NCBI GenBank assembly: GCA_011526275.1
Contig: WTJP01000072.1
Location: forward strand, 13,104 to 44,369
Reading direction: 5' to 3'
From: Candidatus Arcticimaribacter sp.
Lineage (GTDB): Bacteria; Bacteroidota; Bacteroidia; Flavobacteriales; Flavobacteriaceae
DNA: 31,266 nt
Below, one piece after another: positions 1-6,775 of the stretch (its first letter is position 1; each line of letters begins with the position of its first letter). Position numbers and translations under genes: made by a program. The notes beneath the pieces are model-generated. The model saw only the letters and a list, made by a program, of their open reading frames with translations, ran no database searches and had not been told where the DNA came from.

Positions 1-1139
1 GCCTTTGAAGAAAAGGCTTGCGTACTTCCACTGGAAAAAGGGTTAAAATTTCGGTCAACTTCGATTTTTGGCGCCTTTGTAGATTGATCTTTTTGTTGGT
101 AGGGAACATCCAAATTAGGGTCGCGATCAAAGTCCAACGTTGGGGCTATTTGAAATAAGCCTAAGCTGTGCTTTACCGCTGAACGGAGAATAGCGTATAA
201 ACTCTGTTCATTTTCAAACTTCACCTCTGTTTTGGTTGGGTGGATATTGATATCAATGGTATGGGGTTCTAGGGTGAAGAAAAGAAAATAACCCGGGTAA
301 ACCCCATCGTTCAACAGCCCCTCATATGCGGTCATGATGGCATGGTGTAAAAAAGAACTCTTTACAAAGCGATCGTTGACAAAGAAAAACTGCATCCCCC
401 TAGTGCGTTTGGCTGCTTCGGGTTTTAAAACATAGCCTTGAATACCAGAAACCGTCGTCGTCTCTTCCACCGGCACCAGTTTATCGTCGATCTTACTGCC
501 GAAAATATGCACCAAACGCTGACGTAGATTTCCGGCCGGAAGGTCGAATAATTCAGTCCCGTTTTGCAACATAGAAAAAGACAAATCGGGATGTGCAATG
601 GCAACGCGATGAAATTCATCGATAATATGACGCAATTCAACGGTGTTCGACTTCAAGAAATTTCGTCTAGCCGGTACATTAAAAAATAAATTACTCACCG
701 ACATTGAAGTCCCTTCAGGGGCTACGACTAAATCTTGTGTCTTGATTTCCCCGCCTGCGATTTTAATCTTGGTGGCCAGCTCATCAGCTGAGCGTCTTGT
801 GTGCATTTCTACTTGAGCAACGGCCGCGATGGAAGCAAGTGCTTCCCCGCGAAACCCCTTGGTGTGTAGTGCAAATAAATCGTCGGATTGTTTGATTTTG
901 GATGTTGCGTGCCGCTCAAAAGCCAAACGAGCGTCTGTGGCACTCATGCCCAATCCATTGTCCACTACTTGGATCAATTGTTTCCCTGCCTCGGCTATGA
1001 TCAATTGAATTTTGGTCGCTTTGGCATCAATCGCATTTTCGAGCAATTCTTTCACTACAGAAGCTGGGCGTTGAACTACCTCTCCTGCTGCGATTTGGTT
1101 GGCCACATGGTCAGGCAGTAAAGCAATGATATCTTCCAT
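1..1139 (-). CDS. mutL: DNA mismatch repair protein MutL (3' end outside window)
   Basis: MutL couples MutS mismatch recognition to downstream repair through a GHKL-type ATPase. I translated the minus strand from the ATG at 1139-1137; the frame stays open for 379 codons and runs off base 1. GHKL motifs are clear: GEVVQRP at residues 19-25, ELLENAIDA at 31-39 with catalytic E34 and Mg-binding N35, then DNGLGM, RHATSKI, GFRGEALASIAAV and the transducer-side FFNVPAR. The C-terminal dimerisation/endonuclease half lies outside the window, so the endonuclease motif cannot be judged. The start lies 3 nt after the stop of the small membrane protein gene, so it is probably the last visible gene of a TPR-ribH-small protein-mutL operon. 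Identity is very secure. Confidence 0.97.
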   Translation of the reverse strand, partial: MEDIIALLPDHVANQIAAGEVVQRPASVVKELLENAIDAKATKIQLIIAEAGKQLIQVVDNGLGMSATDARLAFERHATSKIKQSDDLFALHTKGFRGEALASIAAVAQVEMHTRRSADELATKIKIAGGEIKTQDLVVAPEGTSMSVSNLFFNVPARRNFLKSNTVELRHIIDEFHRVAIAHPDLSFSMLQNGTELFDLPAGNLRQRLVHIFGSKIDDKLVPVEETTTVSGIQGYVLKPEAAKRTRGMQFFFVNDRFVKSSFLHHAIMTAYEGLLNDGVYPGYFLFFTLEPHTIDINIHPTKTEVKFENEQSLYAILRSAVKHSLGLFQIAPTLDFDRDPNLDVPYQQKDQSTKAPKIEVDRNFNPFSSGSTQAFSSK

Positions 1140-1142
1140 AAA

Positions 1143-1433
1143 CTACGCGCGAAAAATACTCAAATCAAAGTCGATGATATAGAGAAAAATAAGGCACAAA
1201 ACCGCAATGATAATCAACAAAGTTGGAGAAAATGTTCGGTTTCCACGGTGGCGACTAGCCAAACGTGCCTCCTCCCATTTCTTGCCAAAATCGTTGGCGT
1301 TGTAGGTATCGCGGTACTTGCTAAAGGTAGAATCAAAATCATAGGGATTCTCGATTTCTTTCCCTTGATAATAGCGTGGAGTATAGTTGTACCTACGGTT
1401 GCGGTTAAGCTTAAAAAGATTTGACTTAAACAT
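1143..1433 (-). CDS. Small single-pass membrane protein of the ribH-mutL locus (function unknown)
   Basis: This 96-residue protein starts with a basic, aromatic, Arg/Tyr-rich segment (NRNRRYNYTPRYY near residues 10-22), has a charged middle, and ends with one hydrophobic helix (about residues 69-87) followed by a short acidic tail (IDFDLSIF). The same layout occurs in small flavobacterial proteins found beside ribH, which are often labelled 'riboflavin synthase subunit beta' in databases. Nothing in the sequence resembles riboflavin or lumazine synthase, and a genuine ribH sits directly upstream, so that label looks like a transfer from the neighbour. It lies 65 nt after ribH and 3 nt before mutL, which supports co-transcription. 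A weak -7-like box (TACCTTAG, minus strand, 1455-1448) precedes it. A conserved hypothetical membrane protein is the safest name. Confidence 0.85.
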   Translation of the reverse strand: MFKSNLFKLNRNRRYNYTPRYYQGKEIENPYDFDSTFSKYRDTYNANDFGKKWEEARLASRHRGNRTFSPTLLIIIAVLCLIFLYIIDFDLSIFRA

Positions 1434-1498
1434 GCTATTCTTTTTCTCTAAGGTACGTTTTTCTTAAAAAAGTGAGAAATGACTCTTAACGCAAATGC

Positions 1499-1981
1499 CT
1501 AAGAACGGGCTAAGGCAACCATTTTTAGAGCAGTGACTGCTGCTTCCACGCCTTTGTTCCCGTGCTGCCCTCCGCTACGGTCGATGGCCTGTTGCAAGGT
1601 GTTATCGGTTAAGACACAGAAAATCACGGGGGAGGAAGAACTCAGATTGAGTTCAACGATTCCTTGGGTCACCCCCTGGCAAACAAAATCAAAATGCTTG
1701 GTTTCCCCTTGAATTACACTCCCAATAACAATAACGGCATCTACCCCTTTTTCCAAGGCTAGTTTAGCCCCAAAGACCAATTCAAAACTCCCTGGAACGT
1801 CAGTGCGAACAATATCTGATTTTTCGACACCACAAGCGACAAGGGCTTCTTCGGCTCCTAAATATAAATTCTCGGTAATTTGCTTGTTCCACTCGGCAAC
1901 AACCACCCCTATTTTAAGTCCTTTTCCAGAAGGAACTTCATTGGGGTCGAAGGCAGATAGATTGGTGTGGGCAGTAGCCAT
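1499..1981 (-). CDS. ribH: 6,7-dimethyl-8-ribityllumazine synthase
   Basis: RibH condenses 5-amino-6-ribitylamino-uracil with 3,4-dihydroxy-2-butanone 4-phosphate to give lumazine, the penultimate step of riboflavin synthesis, in the cytoplasm as an icosahedral or pentameric assembly. The 160 aa length is normal. Visible motifs are W31-N32 in the substrate pocket, VPGSFEL at 62-68, GSVIQGETKHFDF at 87-99 with the catalytic-type H96, and the C-terminal phosphate-binding segment with R-S-G-G-Q-H-G-N-K-G. The ATG at 1981-1979 lies 2 nt after the stop of the upstream TPR gene, so translation is likely coupled. No FMN riboswitch is visible upstream; expression probably depends on the promoter before the TPR gene. 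Confidence 0.97.
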   Translation of the reverse strand: MATAHTNLSAFDPNEVPSGKGLKIGVVVAEWNKQITENLYLGAEEALVACGVEKSDIVRTDVPGSFELVFGAKLALEKGVDAVIVIGSVIQGETKHFDFVCQGVTQGIVELNLSSSSPVIFCVLTDNTLQQAIDRSGGQHGNKGVEAAVTALKMVALARS

Positions 1982-1983
1982 GT

Positions 1984-2745
1984 TTATTGGTTTTCTAAAC
2001 GACCAATTTGAATGTCAATTTGATCGGCTTCGACAGAAGTAGCGTACTCTTCCTTGATGCGCTTGAAATAGTCTAAGGCCTCACCGTTACGGTTAAGCGA
2101 AGCACCAATTATACCCGCTTTAAATAGGTATTTAGGCGTAGTAAAGTCGTTATCACTTGCTTGGAAAGCTGCTTTGTAATACGACAAGGCTTTTTCGTCT
2201 TCACCAAGTTGAGCGTGTGCATCACCTAAAGCTCCTTTTGCAAGAGCAGAAAGCAATACATCATCTGAACTAAAGTCTTCTAAATAGTTGATGGCCTCTT
2301 GGTACTTTGCAGTGTTTAAGTAAGCCATACCAGTACTGTACTTGGCTAAAGCTGCAGCAGGTGTTCCACTGTAATTTTCAATGATATCGAGGAAACCGTA
2401 TTTACCGTCTCCCCCATTGATAGCACGTTCGTAAAGTGCAGTACTTTCGTCCCCATTTACTGCAAGGTTAAAATAATACTGTGCTTGGTTCAATTCAGAA
2501 ACTGCAGTTTCGCGGTTAGGTGTTGCCACATAAGCGTCGTATGCTAAATAGCCCAAAACAACTACGGTTATGGTTCCAATTAAAGAAAGGATGATGTTTT
2601 GGTTCCCCGCAACAAACTCTTCCGTTTTGGAAGCACCTACGTCAAGAGATTCGAAAACCTCTGCAGTTGTACTTTCCATTTCTTGCTCTTGAACTTCCGG
2701 TTTTGAAATTGATTTTTTCGCTCCGCGCTTCTTATATGTAGCCAT
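1984..2745 (-). CDS. Membrane-anchored TPR protein, YfgM-like
   Basis: The 253-residue protein has a basic N-terminus (KKRGAKK), an acidic linker, one transmembrane helix at about residues 49-70 (IILSLIGTITVVVLGYLAY) and then a periplasm-facing helical domain with TPR-like repeats (for example around 133-160, 165-195 and 205-235). This layout matches the tetratricopeptide family that includes E. coli YfgM, which associates with the Sec translocon and periplasmic chaperones; that role is inferred from architecture only. It is the first gene of the minus-strand operon with ribH and mutL, and a perfect -7 box (2773-2766) lies 20 nt before its ATG. The TPR and membrane calls are secure; the specific function is not. 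Confidence 0.85.
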   Translation of the reverse strand: MATYKKRGAKKSISKPEVQEQEMESTTAEVFESLDVGASKTEEFVAGNQNIILSLIGTITVVVLGYLAYDAYVATPNRETAVSELNQAQYYFNLAVNGDESTALYERAINGGDGKYGFLDIIENYSGTPAAALAKYSTGMAYLNTAKYQEAINYLEDFSSDDVLLSALAKGALGDAHAQLGEDEKALSYYKAAFQASDNDFTTPKYLFKAGIIGASLNRNGEALDYFKRIKEEYATSVEADQIDIQIGRLENQ

Positions 2746-2765
2746 TTTGGTTGTTTTAAAGTGCC

Positions 2766-2773
2766 CAAAAATA
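2766..2773 (-). promoter_or_regulatory. -7 promoter box of the TPR-ribH-mutL operon
   Basis: On the minus strand this reads TATTTTTG, a perfect match to the Bacteroidota -7 consensus TAnnTTTG. It ends 20 nt before the ATG at 2745, predicting a start site near 2759 and a leader of roughly a dozen bases. No good -33 TTG lies at the usual distance. It shares an 80-bp divergent intergenic region with recF. Confidence 0.5.
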
Positions 2774-2825
2774 AACTTTTTATTCCAATCGTAAAAGCGT
2801 GTTGGGGTTTCTTATCTTAGCGGCG

Positions 2826-3905
2826 ATGAAATTGCTTAGTCTTTCTTTAACCAACTATAAAAACATAACGGCTGCGAACTATACTTTCGATGCCCGAATC
2901 AATTGTTTTATCGGTAAAAACGGTGTGGGAAAATCCAATGTCCTTGACGCGATTTACCACCTGTGTTTTGGAAAAGGCTACTTCAACCCGTCGGCGGTAC
3001 AAAACATACAATTCGACAAGGACTTCTTTCTCTTGGAAGGAGTTTTTGAGAAAGAAGAACGCGAAGAACGCATTGTTTGTAGTCTTAAACGCGGGAACAA
3101 AAAAACCATAAAACGCAATGGGAAAGTTTACGACCGCATTTCAGCCCACATTGGTTTTCTCCCTTTGGTCATTATTTCTCCTGCCGATCGCGACTTGATC
3201 GTCGAAGGCAGTGCCACCCGAAGAAAGTTCATCGACGGGGTTATGGGGCAAACCGACAAAGCCTATTTGCAAGATTTATTGGCTTACAACAAAGTCATTG
3301 TACAACGCAACGCCCTGTTAAAATACTTTGTGGCTAACAACACTTTCGACCCTACTACGCTGGATATCTATGACCAACAGTTGATTCAACTAGGCAGCTC
3401 GATTCATCAAAAAAGAGTGGCCTTCTTGGCTACCTTTATTCCCATTGTAAAGTCGCATTATAAAAGTATTGCGGAAAGCGAGGAAGAAATAAGCATTGCC
3501 TATGAAAGCGATTTACACGATCAAGATTTCAGTCAGCTTTTAGCCAACAATTTAAACAAAGACCGCAGTGCACAATTCACCACTGCTGGACCACACAAAG
3601 AGGACCTCAATTTCTTGATTCACGGGCAACCGATCAAAAAATTTGGAAGTCAAGGCCAACAAAAGTCTTTTTTAATTGCACTTAAACTCGCCCAGTTTGA
3701 TTTCATTAAAGCCCAAGCCGGGGTTCCCCCCATAGTGCTGCTCGACGATGTGTTTGATAAACTCGATCAAGACCGGGTTGCCTTGATCATGCAATTGGTT
3801 GAACGGGATCACTTTGGTCAAATTTTCCTTTCGGACACCCACCAAGACCGCACCCTAGCAGCCTTGGAAACAACGCAATTGAGTTATTCCCTTTTCGAAC
3901 TATAA
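2826..3905 (+). CDS. recF: DNA replication and repair protein RecF
   Basis: RecF is an SMC-like ABC ATPase that helps RecO/RecR load RecA at gapped DNA. From the ATG at 2826 the product is 359 aa, normal for the family. It shows the N-terminal Walker A GKNGVGKSN at 30-38, the ABC signature SQGQQKS at 275-281 and the Walker B VLLDDVFDKLD with D307-D308. The frame extends 27 nt upstream to a rarer start at 2799, but the family normally begins at the M-x-L-x-x-L-x-L segment, which the 2826 ATG gives. Upstream TATCTTAG at 2813-2820 is a one-mismatch -7 box. The neighbouring lipoprotein and DUF721 gene follow on the same strand. Confidence 0.96.
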   Translation: MKLLSLSLTNYKNITAANYTFDARINCFIGKNGVGKSNVLDAIYHLCFGKGYFNPSAVQNIQFDKDFFLLEGVFEKEEREERIVCSLKRGNKKTIKRNGKVYDRISAHIGFLPLVIISPADRDLIVEGSATRRKFIDGVMGQTDKAYLQDLLAYNKVIVQRNALLKYFVANNTFDPTTLDIYDQQLIQLGSSIHQKRVAFLATFIPIVKSHYKSIAESEEEISIAYESDLHDQDFSQLLANNLNKDRSAQFTTAGPHKEDLNFLIHGQPIKKFGSQGQQKSFLIALKLAQFDFIKAQAGVPPIVLLDDVFDKLDQDRVALIMQLVERDHFGQIFLSDTHQDRTLAALETTQLSYSLFEL

Positions 3906-3914
3906 AGCTTTTTG

Positions 3915-3921
3915 TACTTTG
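3915..3921 (+). promoter_or_regulatory. Candidate -7 box (TAnTTTG variant) before the lipoprotein gene
   Basis: TACTTTG lies between the recF stop and the ATG at 3927, 5 nt before that ATG. It is one base shorter than the TAnnTTTG consensus. If active, it would give a nearly leaderless transcript for the lipoprotein-DUF721 pair inside the recF unit. The same variant precedes the Fur gene at 16304, which raises its credibility a little. Confidence 0.3.
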
Positions 3922-3926
3922 GTCTT

Positions 3927-4346
3927 ATGAAACCAAGCAACCTATTTCTCCTCCTTATTTTTTCTTTTGGCCTAAGCCATTGCGATCGAATCGAACGTGA
4001 AGAAGTGAGACAAATAGAAGGCTATTGGGAAATAGAGTCGGTTCAAACTAAAGGAGAAATCTTCCAACCAAAAGGCAATGCCCCCTCGGTAGATTATTAT
4101 TTCTTTTCCAGTGATTCCACAGGCTTCAAGAAAAAGCTCAGTCCCCGTGTGATGGGAAACTATGAAACCTCGGAAGATCAAGTCCAATTTTCTGTTCATG
4201 AAGAAAACGGAGTAATGTCCTTTCATTTTAAAACCCCGCTAGAAAGCTGGAAAGAAGAAATTAAATCAATTGCACCGGAACGCTTGATTTTATTCCACAA
4301 CGGCATGGAATACCACTACAAACGACACGAAAAAATTGCCCTGTAA
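3927..4346 (+). CDS. Lipocalin-like lipoprotein, function unknown
   Basis: From the ATG at 3927 the protein has 139 residues. It begins with a lipoprotein signal peptide (MKPSNLFLLLIFSFGLSHC) with a probable lipidated Cys at residue 19. The mature part opens with IEGYWEIESV, typical of small lipocalin-like domains, and continues as alternating beta strands. A TTG upstream at 3912 would add five residues before the signal peptide and is unlikely to be used. The stop overlaps the next ATG by one base (TAATG), suggesting translational coupling with the DUF721 gene. The lipoprotein call is strong; the lipocalin assignment rests on the GxW-like start and length; no ligand can be inferred. Confidence 0.8.
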   Translation: MKPSNLFLLLIFSFGLSHCDRIEREEVRQIEGYWEIESVQTKGEIFQPKGNAPSVDYYFFSSDSTGFKKKLSPRVMGNYETSEDQVQFSVHEENGVMSFHFKTPLESWKEEIKSIAPERLILFHNGMEYHYKRHEKIAL

Positions 4347-4648
4347 TGTCGAACAAAAAACGCTCTTTTGAACCCAAGGCGCTGCAAGATGTTTTGCAGC
4401 AAATAACTGCTCAAAAGAACTTAGCCAAAGGCTTAAATGAAGTTAAAGTGAAACAAGCCTGGGTGAATACCGTGGGGAATAATGTCGCCCAATACACCAC
4501 TTCCATCCAACTGCGCGGAAAAACACTTTATGTCAACCTCAGCTCAGCCCCTTTGCGAGAAGAACTCAATTACGGAAAAGAAAAAATCCTAAAACACCTC
4601 AACGATGCTTTAGGATTTGATGGTATTCAAAAAATTATTTTACGCTAG
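4346..4648 (+). CDS. DUF721 / DciA-like protein
   Basis: This 100-residue protein has the DUF721 pattern: an N-terminal helix ending LQDVLQQITAQ, then the central W-x-x-x-V-G motif (QAWVNTVGNNVAQYT near residues 38-52), a basic beta segment and the hydrophobic stretch LYVNLSSAPLREEL. DUF721 includes DciA, which interacts with and helps load the replicative helicase in bacteria lacking DnaC or DnaI. The position just downstream of recF resembles dciA placement beside recF in other phyla, which supports a replication role. It is short compared with many DciA proteins, so the functional call is inference while the family call is firm. Its stop overlaps the ndk stop on the opposite strand. Confidence 0.85.
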   Translation: MSNKKRSFEPKALQDVLQQITAQKNLAKGLNEVKVKQAWVNTVGNNVAQYTTSIQLRGKTLYVNLSSAPLREELNYGKEKILKHLNDALGFDGIQKIILR

Positions 4649-5064
4649 AAAATCTCTCTTTCAGAAAAGTGAAAGGCCGATTCGATAGCTGCGTTTTCAT
4701 CGCTGTCTGAACCGTGAACGGCATTTTCTCCCATGGAAGTAGCATAAAGCTTACGGATAGTTCCTTCAGCAGCTTCAGCGGGATTTGTTGCTCCAATGAG
4801 GGTTCTAAAATCGTTTACCGCATTTTCTTTTTCTAGAATAGCAGCTACAATGGGTCCGCGGGTCATGAACGCTACAAGTTCACCAAAAAACGGACGTTCA
4901 CTGTGCACACTGTAAAAAGCTTCAGCATCACGTTGTGTTAGCTGTGTTTTTTTCAATGCAACGATGCGAAATCCAGCTGCTGTAATTTTCTCAAGAATGG
5001 CGCCTATGTGTCCGTTTTCGACAGCATCTGGCTTAATCATAGTAAATGTTCTATTCGTTGTCAT
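4645..5064 (-). CDS. ndk: Nucleoside-diphosphate kinase
   Basis: Ndk transfers the gamma phosphate of ATP to nucleoside diphosphates through a phosphohistidine, balancing NTP and dNTP pools in the cytoplasm. With the ATG at 5064 the product is 139 aa, the usual size, starting MTTNRTFTMIKPDAVENGH. The catalytic histidine is H117 in NAVHGSDS, and the signature ends with the C-terminal FHFSEREIF. Two upstream in-frame starts exist: an ATG at 5070 (two residues longer) and a TTG at 5082 that lies inside the promoter box and so cannot be used from it. The gene is monocistronic and convergent with the DUF721 gene, sharing the palindromic CTAG as both stop codons. Confidence 0.97.
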   Translation of the reverse strand: MTTNRTFTMIKPDAVENGHIGAILEKITAAGFRIVALKKTQLTQRDAEAFYSVHSERPFFGELVAFMTRGPIVAAILEKENAVNDFRTLIGATNPAEAAEGTIRKLYATSMGENAVHGSDSDENAAIESAFHFSEREIF

Positions 5065-5079
5065 AGTCATATTTTGCGG

Positions 5080-5087
5080 CAAATGTA
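5080..5087 (-). promoter_or_regulatory. -7 promoter box of ndk
   Basis: The minus strand reads TACATTTG, a perfect TAnnTTTG match, 15 nt before the preferred ATG at 5064. The expected start site near 5073 leaves a leader of about ten bases. It lies in the 113-bp divergent region shared with the DHH gene. Confidence 0.55.
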
Positions 5088-5162
5088 GTAAAATTTAAAC
5101 CGTTGTGTGGGGGAAGTGATTACAAATGCAATGCTTCATTTTTATACTCTTTGCAGGAATGG

Positions 5163-5170
5163 TATCTTTG
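5163..5170 (+). promoter_or_regulatory. -7 promoter box of the DHH-gldI-PPIase operon
   Basis: TATCTTTG is a perfect TAnnTTTG match ending 7 nt before the ATG at 5178. The predicted start site falls at or next to the start codon, so the transcript is probably leaderless. No clear -33 element is seen at 17-23 nt upstream. Confidence 0.5.
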
Positions 5171-5177
5171 AAGGGTT

Positions 5178-6188
5178 ATGTTTAAAGAATTCACCCAACA
5201 ACTTTCAGCCCTTTTAGAAAAAGAACAGCGTTGTGTTATTTTACCCCATAAAAATCCCGACGGGGATGCCTTGGGAAGCACCCTCGCTTTGTATCATTTC
5301 TTGAATAAAAAAGGGCATGAGTGTAGTCTGATATCACCCAACGAATACCCTTCATTTTTGGCTTGGCTACCGGGCGAAGAAAATATCATTTGCTTTTCCA
5401 AAGAAGAAGAGAAAAGCATTGCGCTAATCGAAGCGGCCACCGTTATCTTCACCTTAGATTTTAATGCATTGGGACGTATTGCTCCTATGGACGAGTACAT
5501 CAAAGCCAGTACTGCCACCAAGGTGATGATCGATCACCACGAGGCACCGCAAGATTATGCCGCATTGATGTATTCCAATCCTGCATTAGGTTCTACCTGT
5601 GAAATGGTGTACAATGTACTCCACACTTGGGATAAATCTATATTGGACCAAAATATGGCCACTTGTTTGTACACAGGAATCATGACCGATTCTGGCTCCT
5701 TTCGCTTCCCTTCCACCACAGCAACAACCCACAAAATCGTTGCGCATTTATTGGAACTAGGGGTAAATCACGCACAAGTCCACCAGAATATTTACGATAG
5801 TTATCGTTTTGAACGACTCCAGTTACTAGGGATCACGTTAAATAACTTAAAGCGAATTGATAACCTGAATGCGGTTTACACCACACTGAGTCAAGAAGAA
5901 TTGGATCGCTGTGATTTTAGAAAGGGCGACACCGAGGGTTTTGTCAATTACGGGCTTAGCCTCGACGGAATAAAACTGGCGGTAATCCTTATTGAGAACA
6001 AACAAGAAGGAATCATAAAAATGTCTTTCCGTTCGAAAGGAGATTTCGATGTCAATCAATTTGCCCGAGAACACTTTAACGGCGGAGGACACATCAATGC
6101 AGCAGGGGGAGCCTCTCATGTTTCGCTCGAAAATACCAGAATTAAACTCGAACAAGCCATTCGCGAAAATAGCAGCACCTTAGCATGA
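5178..6188 (+). CDS. DHH/DHHA1 phosphoesterase, NrnA-like
   Basis: The 336-aa protein has the full DHH-DHHA1 layout. The DHH part carries HKNPDGDA with H24, D28 and D30, then TLDFN with D94, then IDHHEAP with D119-H120-H121, which bind two Mn ions. The DHHA1 part has NGGGHINAAGG (residues 301-311) that grips the substrate. Related enzymes (NrnA, GdpP-like domains) degrade nanoRNAs, pAp or cyclic-di-AMP-derived pApA in the cytoplasm; which substrate applies here cannot be told from the sequence. It opens an operon: its TGA overlaps the gldI ATG in the four-base ATGA, so the two are probably translationally coupled. Confidence 0.93.
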   Translation: MFKEFTQQLSALLEKEQRCVILPHKNPDGDALGSTLALYHFLNKKGHECSLISPNEYPSFLAWLPGEENIICFSKEEEKSIALIEAATVIFTLDFNALGRIAPMDEYIKASTATKVMIDHHEAPQDYAALMYSNPALGSTCEMVYNVLHTWDKSILDQNMATCLYTGIMTDSGSFRFPSTTATTHKIVAHLLELGVNHAQVHQNIYDSYRFERLQLLGITLNNLKRIDNLNAVYTTLSQEELDRCDFRKGDTEGFVNYGLSLDGIKLAVILIENKQEGIIKMSFRSKGDFDVNQFAREHFNGGGHINAAGGASHVSLENTRIKLEQAIRENSSTLA

Positions 6189-6739
6189 AGAAAACATATG
6201 CACTTCTAACACTACTACTTCTCCTAACGAGTTGCAACGAACCGGAAGCAAGAAGACCCATTTACCGCAGCGACAACAGCGAAATTCGCGGTTCTATTGA
6301 CCGCAACAAAAAAATCAATGCCGCACAGCAATTGCTCTTTAAGCGGGTAATGAAAAAAGACAGTAGTCTAGTGTTTGTTTCCACGCCAGCAGGCTATTGG
6401 AAAGCCGTTCAACAAAAAGCGGCAAAGGCCGCGCCACCAAAAACAGGAGATTTTGTAAGCTTTAATTACAAAATTCAAACCATAGAAGGAGAAATACTTT
6501 ACGACGAAATGGAGCTGGGAACAGTAGAATATTTGGTCGACAAAGAAGAATTACTCCCTGCACTGCGTTATGCTGTAAAAGATTTATCGCTGGGGGAAGT
6601 GGGGACTTTTTTAATGCCCTCTTTCTTGTGTTATGGCTACCAAGGCGATGAAGAAAAAATTGGCATCAACCAACCCTTACGACTTACCCTACAACTCAAA
6701 AGCATAAAAAGGGAAGAGAACCTTAAGGAATCAAAATAA
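6185..6739 (+). CDS. gldI: GldI, gliding-motility-associated FKBP-type peptidyl-prolyl isomerase lipoprotein
   Basis: The 184-aa protein starts with a lipoprotein signal peptide (lipobox LLTSC, Cys17) and carries an FKBP-like domain from about residue 85 to 178 (GDFVSFNYKI, then LPALRYAVKDLSLGEVGTF, ending LRLTLQLKSI). This is the layout of GldI, needed for gliding in Flavobacterium johnsoniae, where it is thought to fold envelope components of the gliding/type IX secretion machinery. Several FKBP active-site positions look degenerate: the usual AYG is CYG here and the loop preceding the last strand is shortened, so catalytic activity is uncertain. Presence of gldI alone does not show that the organism glides; the other gld and spr genes are outside the window. 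Confidence 0.88.
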   Translation: MKKTYALLTLLLLLTSCNEPEARRPIYRSDNSEIRGSIDRNKKINAAQQLLFKRVMKKDSSLVFVSTPAGYWKAVQQKAAKAAPPKTGDFVSFNYKIQTIEGEILYDEMELGTVEYLVDKEELLPALRYAVKDLSLGEVGTFLMPSFLCYGYQGDEEKIGINQPLRLTLQLKSIKREENLKESK

Positions 6740-6775
6740 ACAAGTATTTTTAAACATTAATAAACTTCTTATAAC

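Noticed and set aside
5065..5082. TTG start (5082) or ATG at 5070 for ndk
   Set aside because: The TTG is within the -7 box and would be absent from the transcript; the ATG at 5064 gives the usual 139-aa protein. The 5070 ATG remains a minor alternative.
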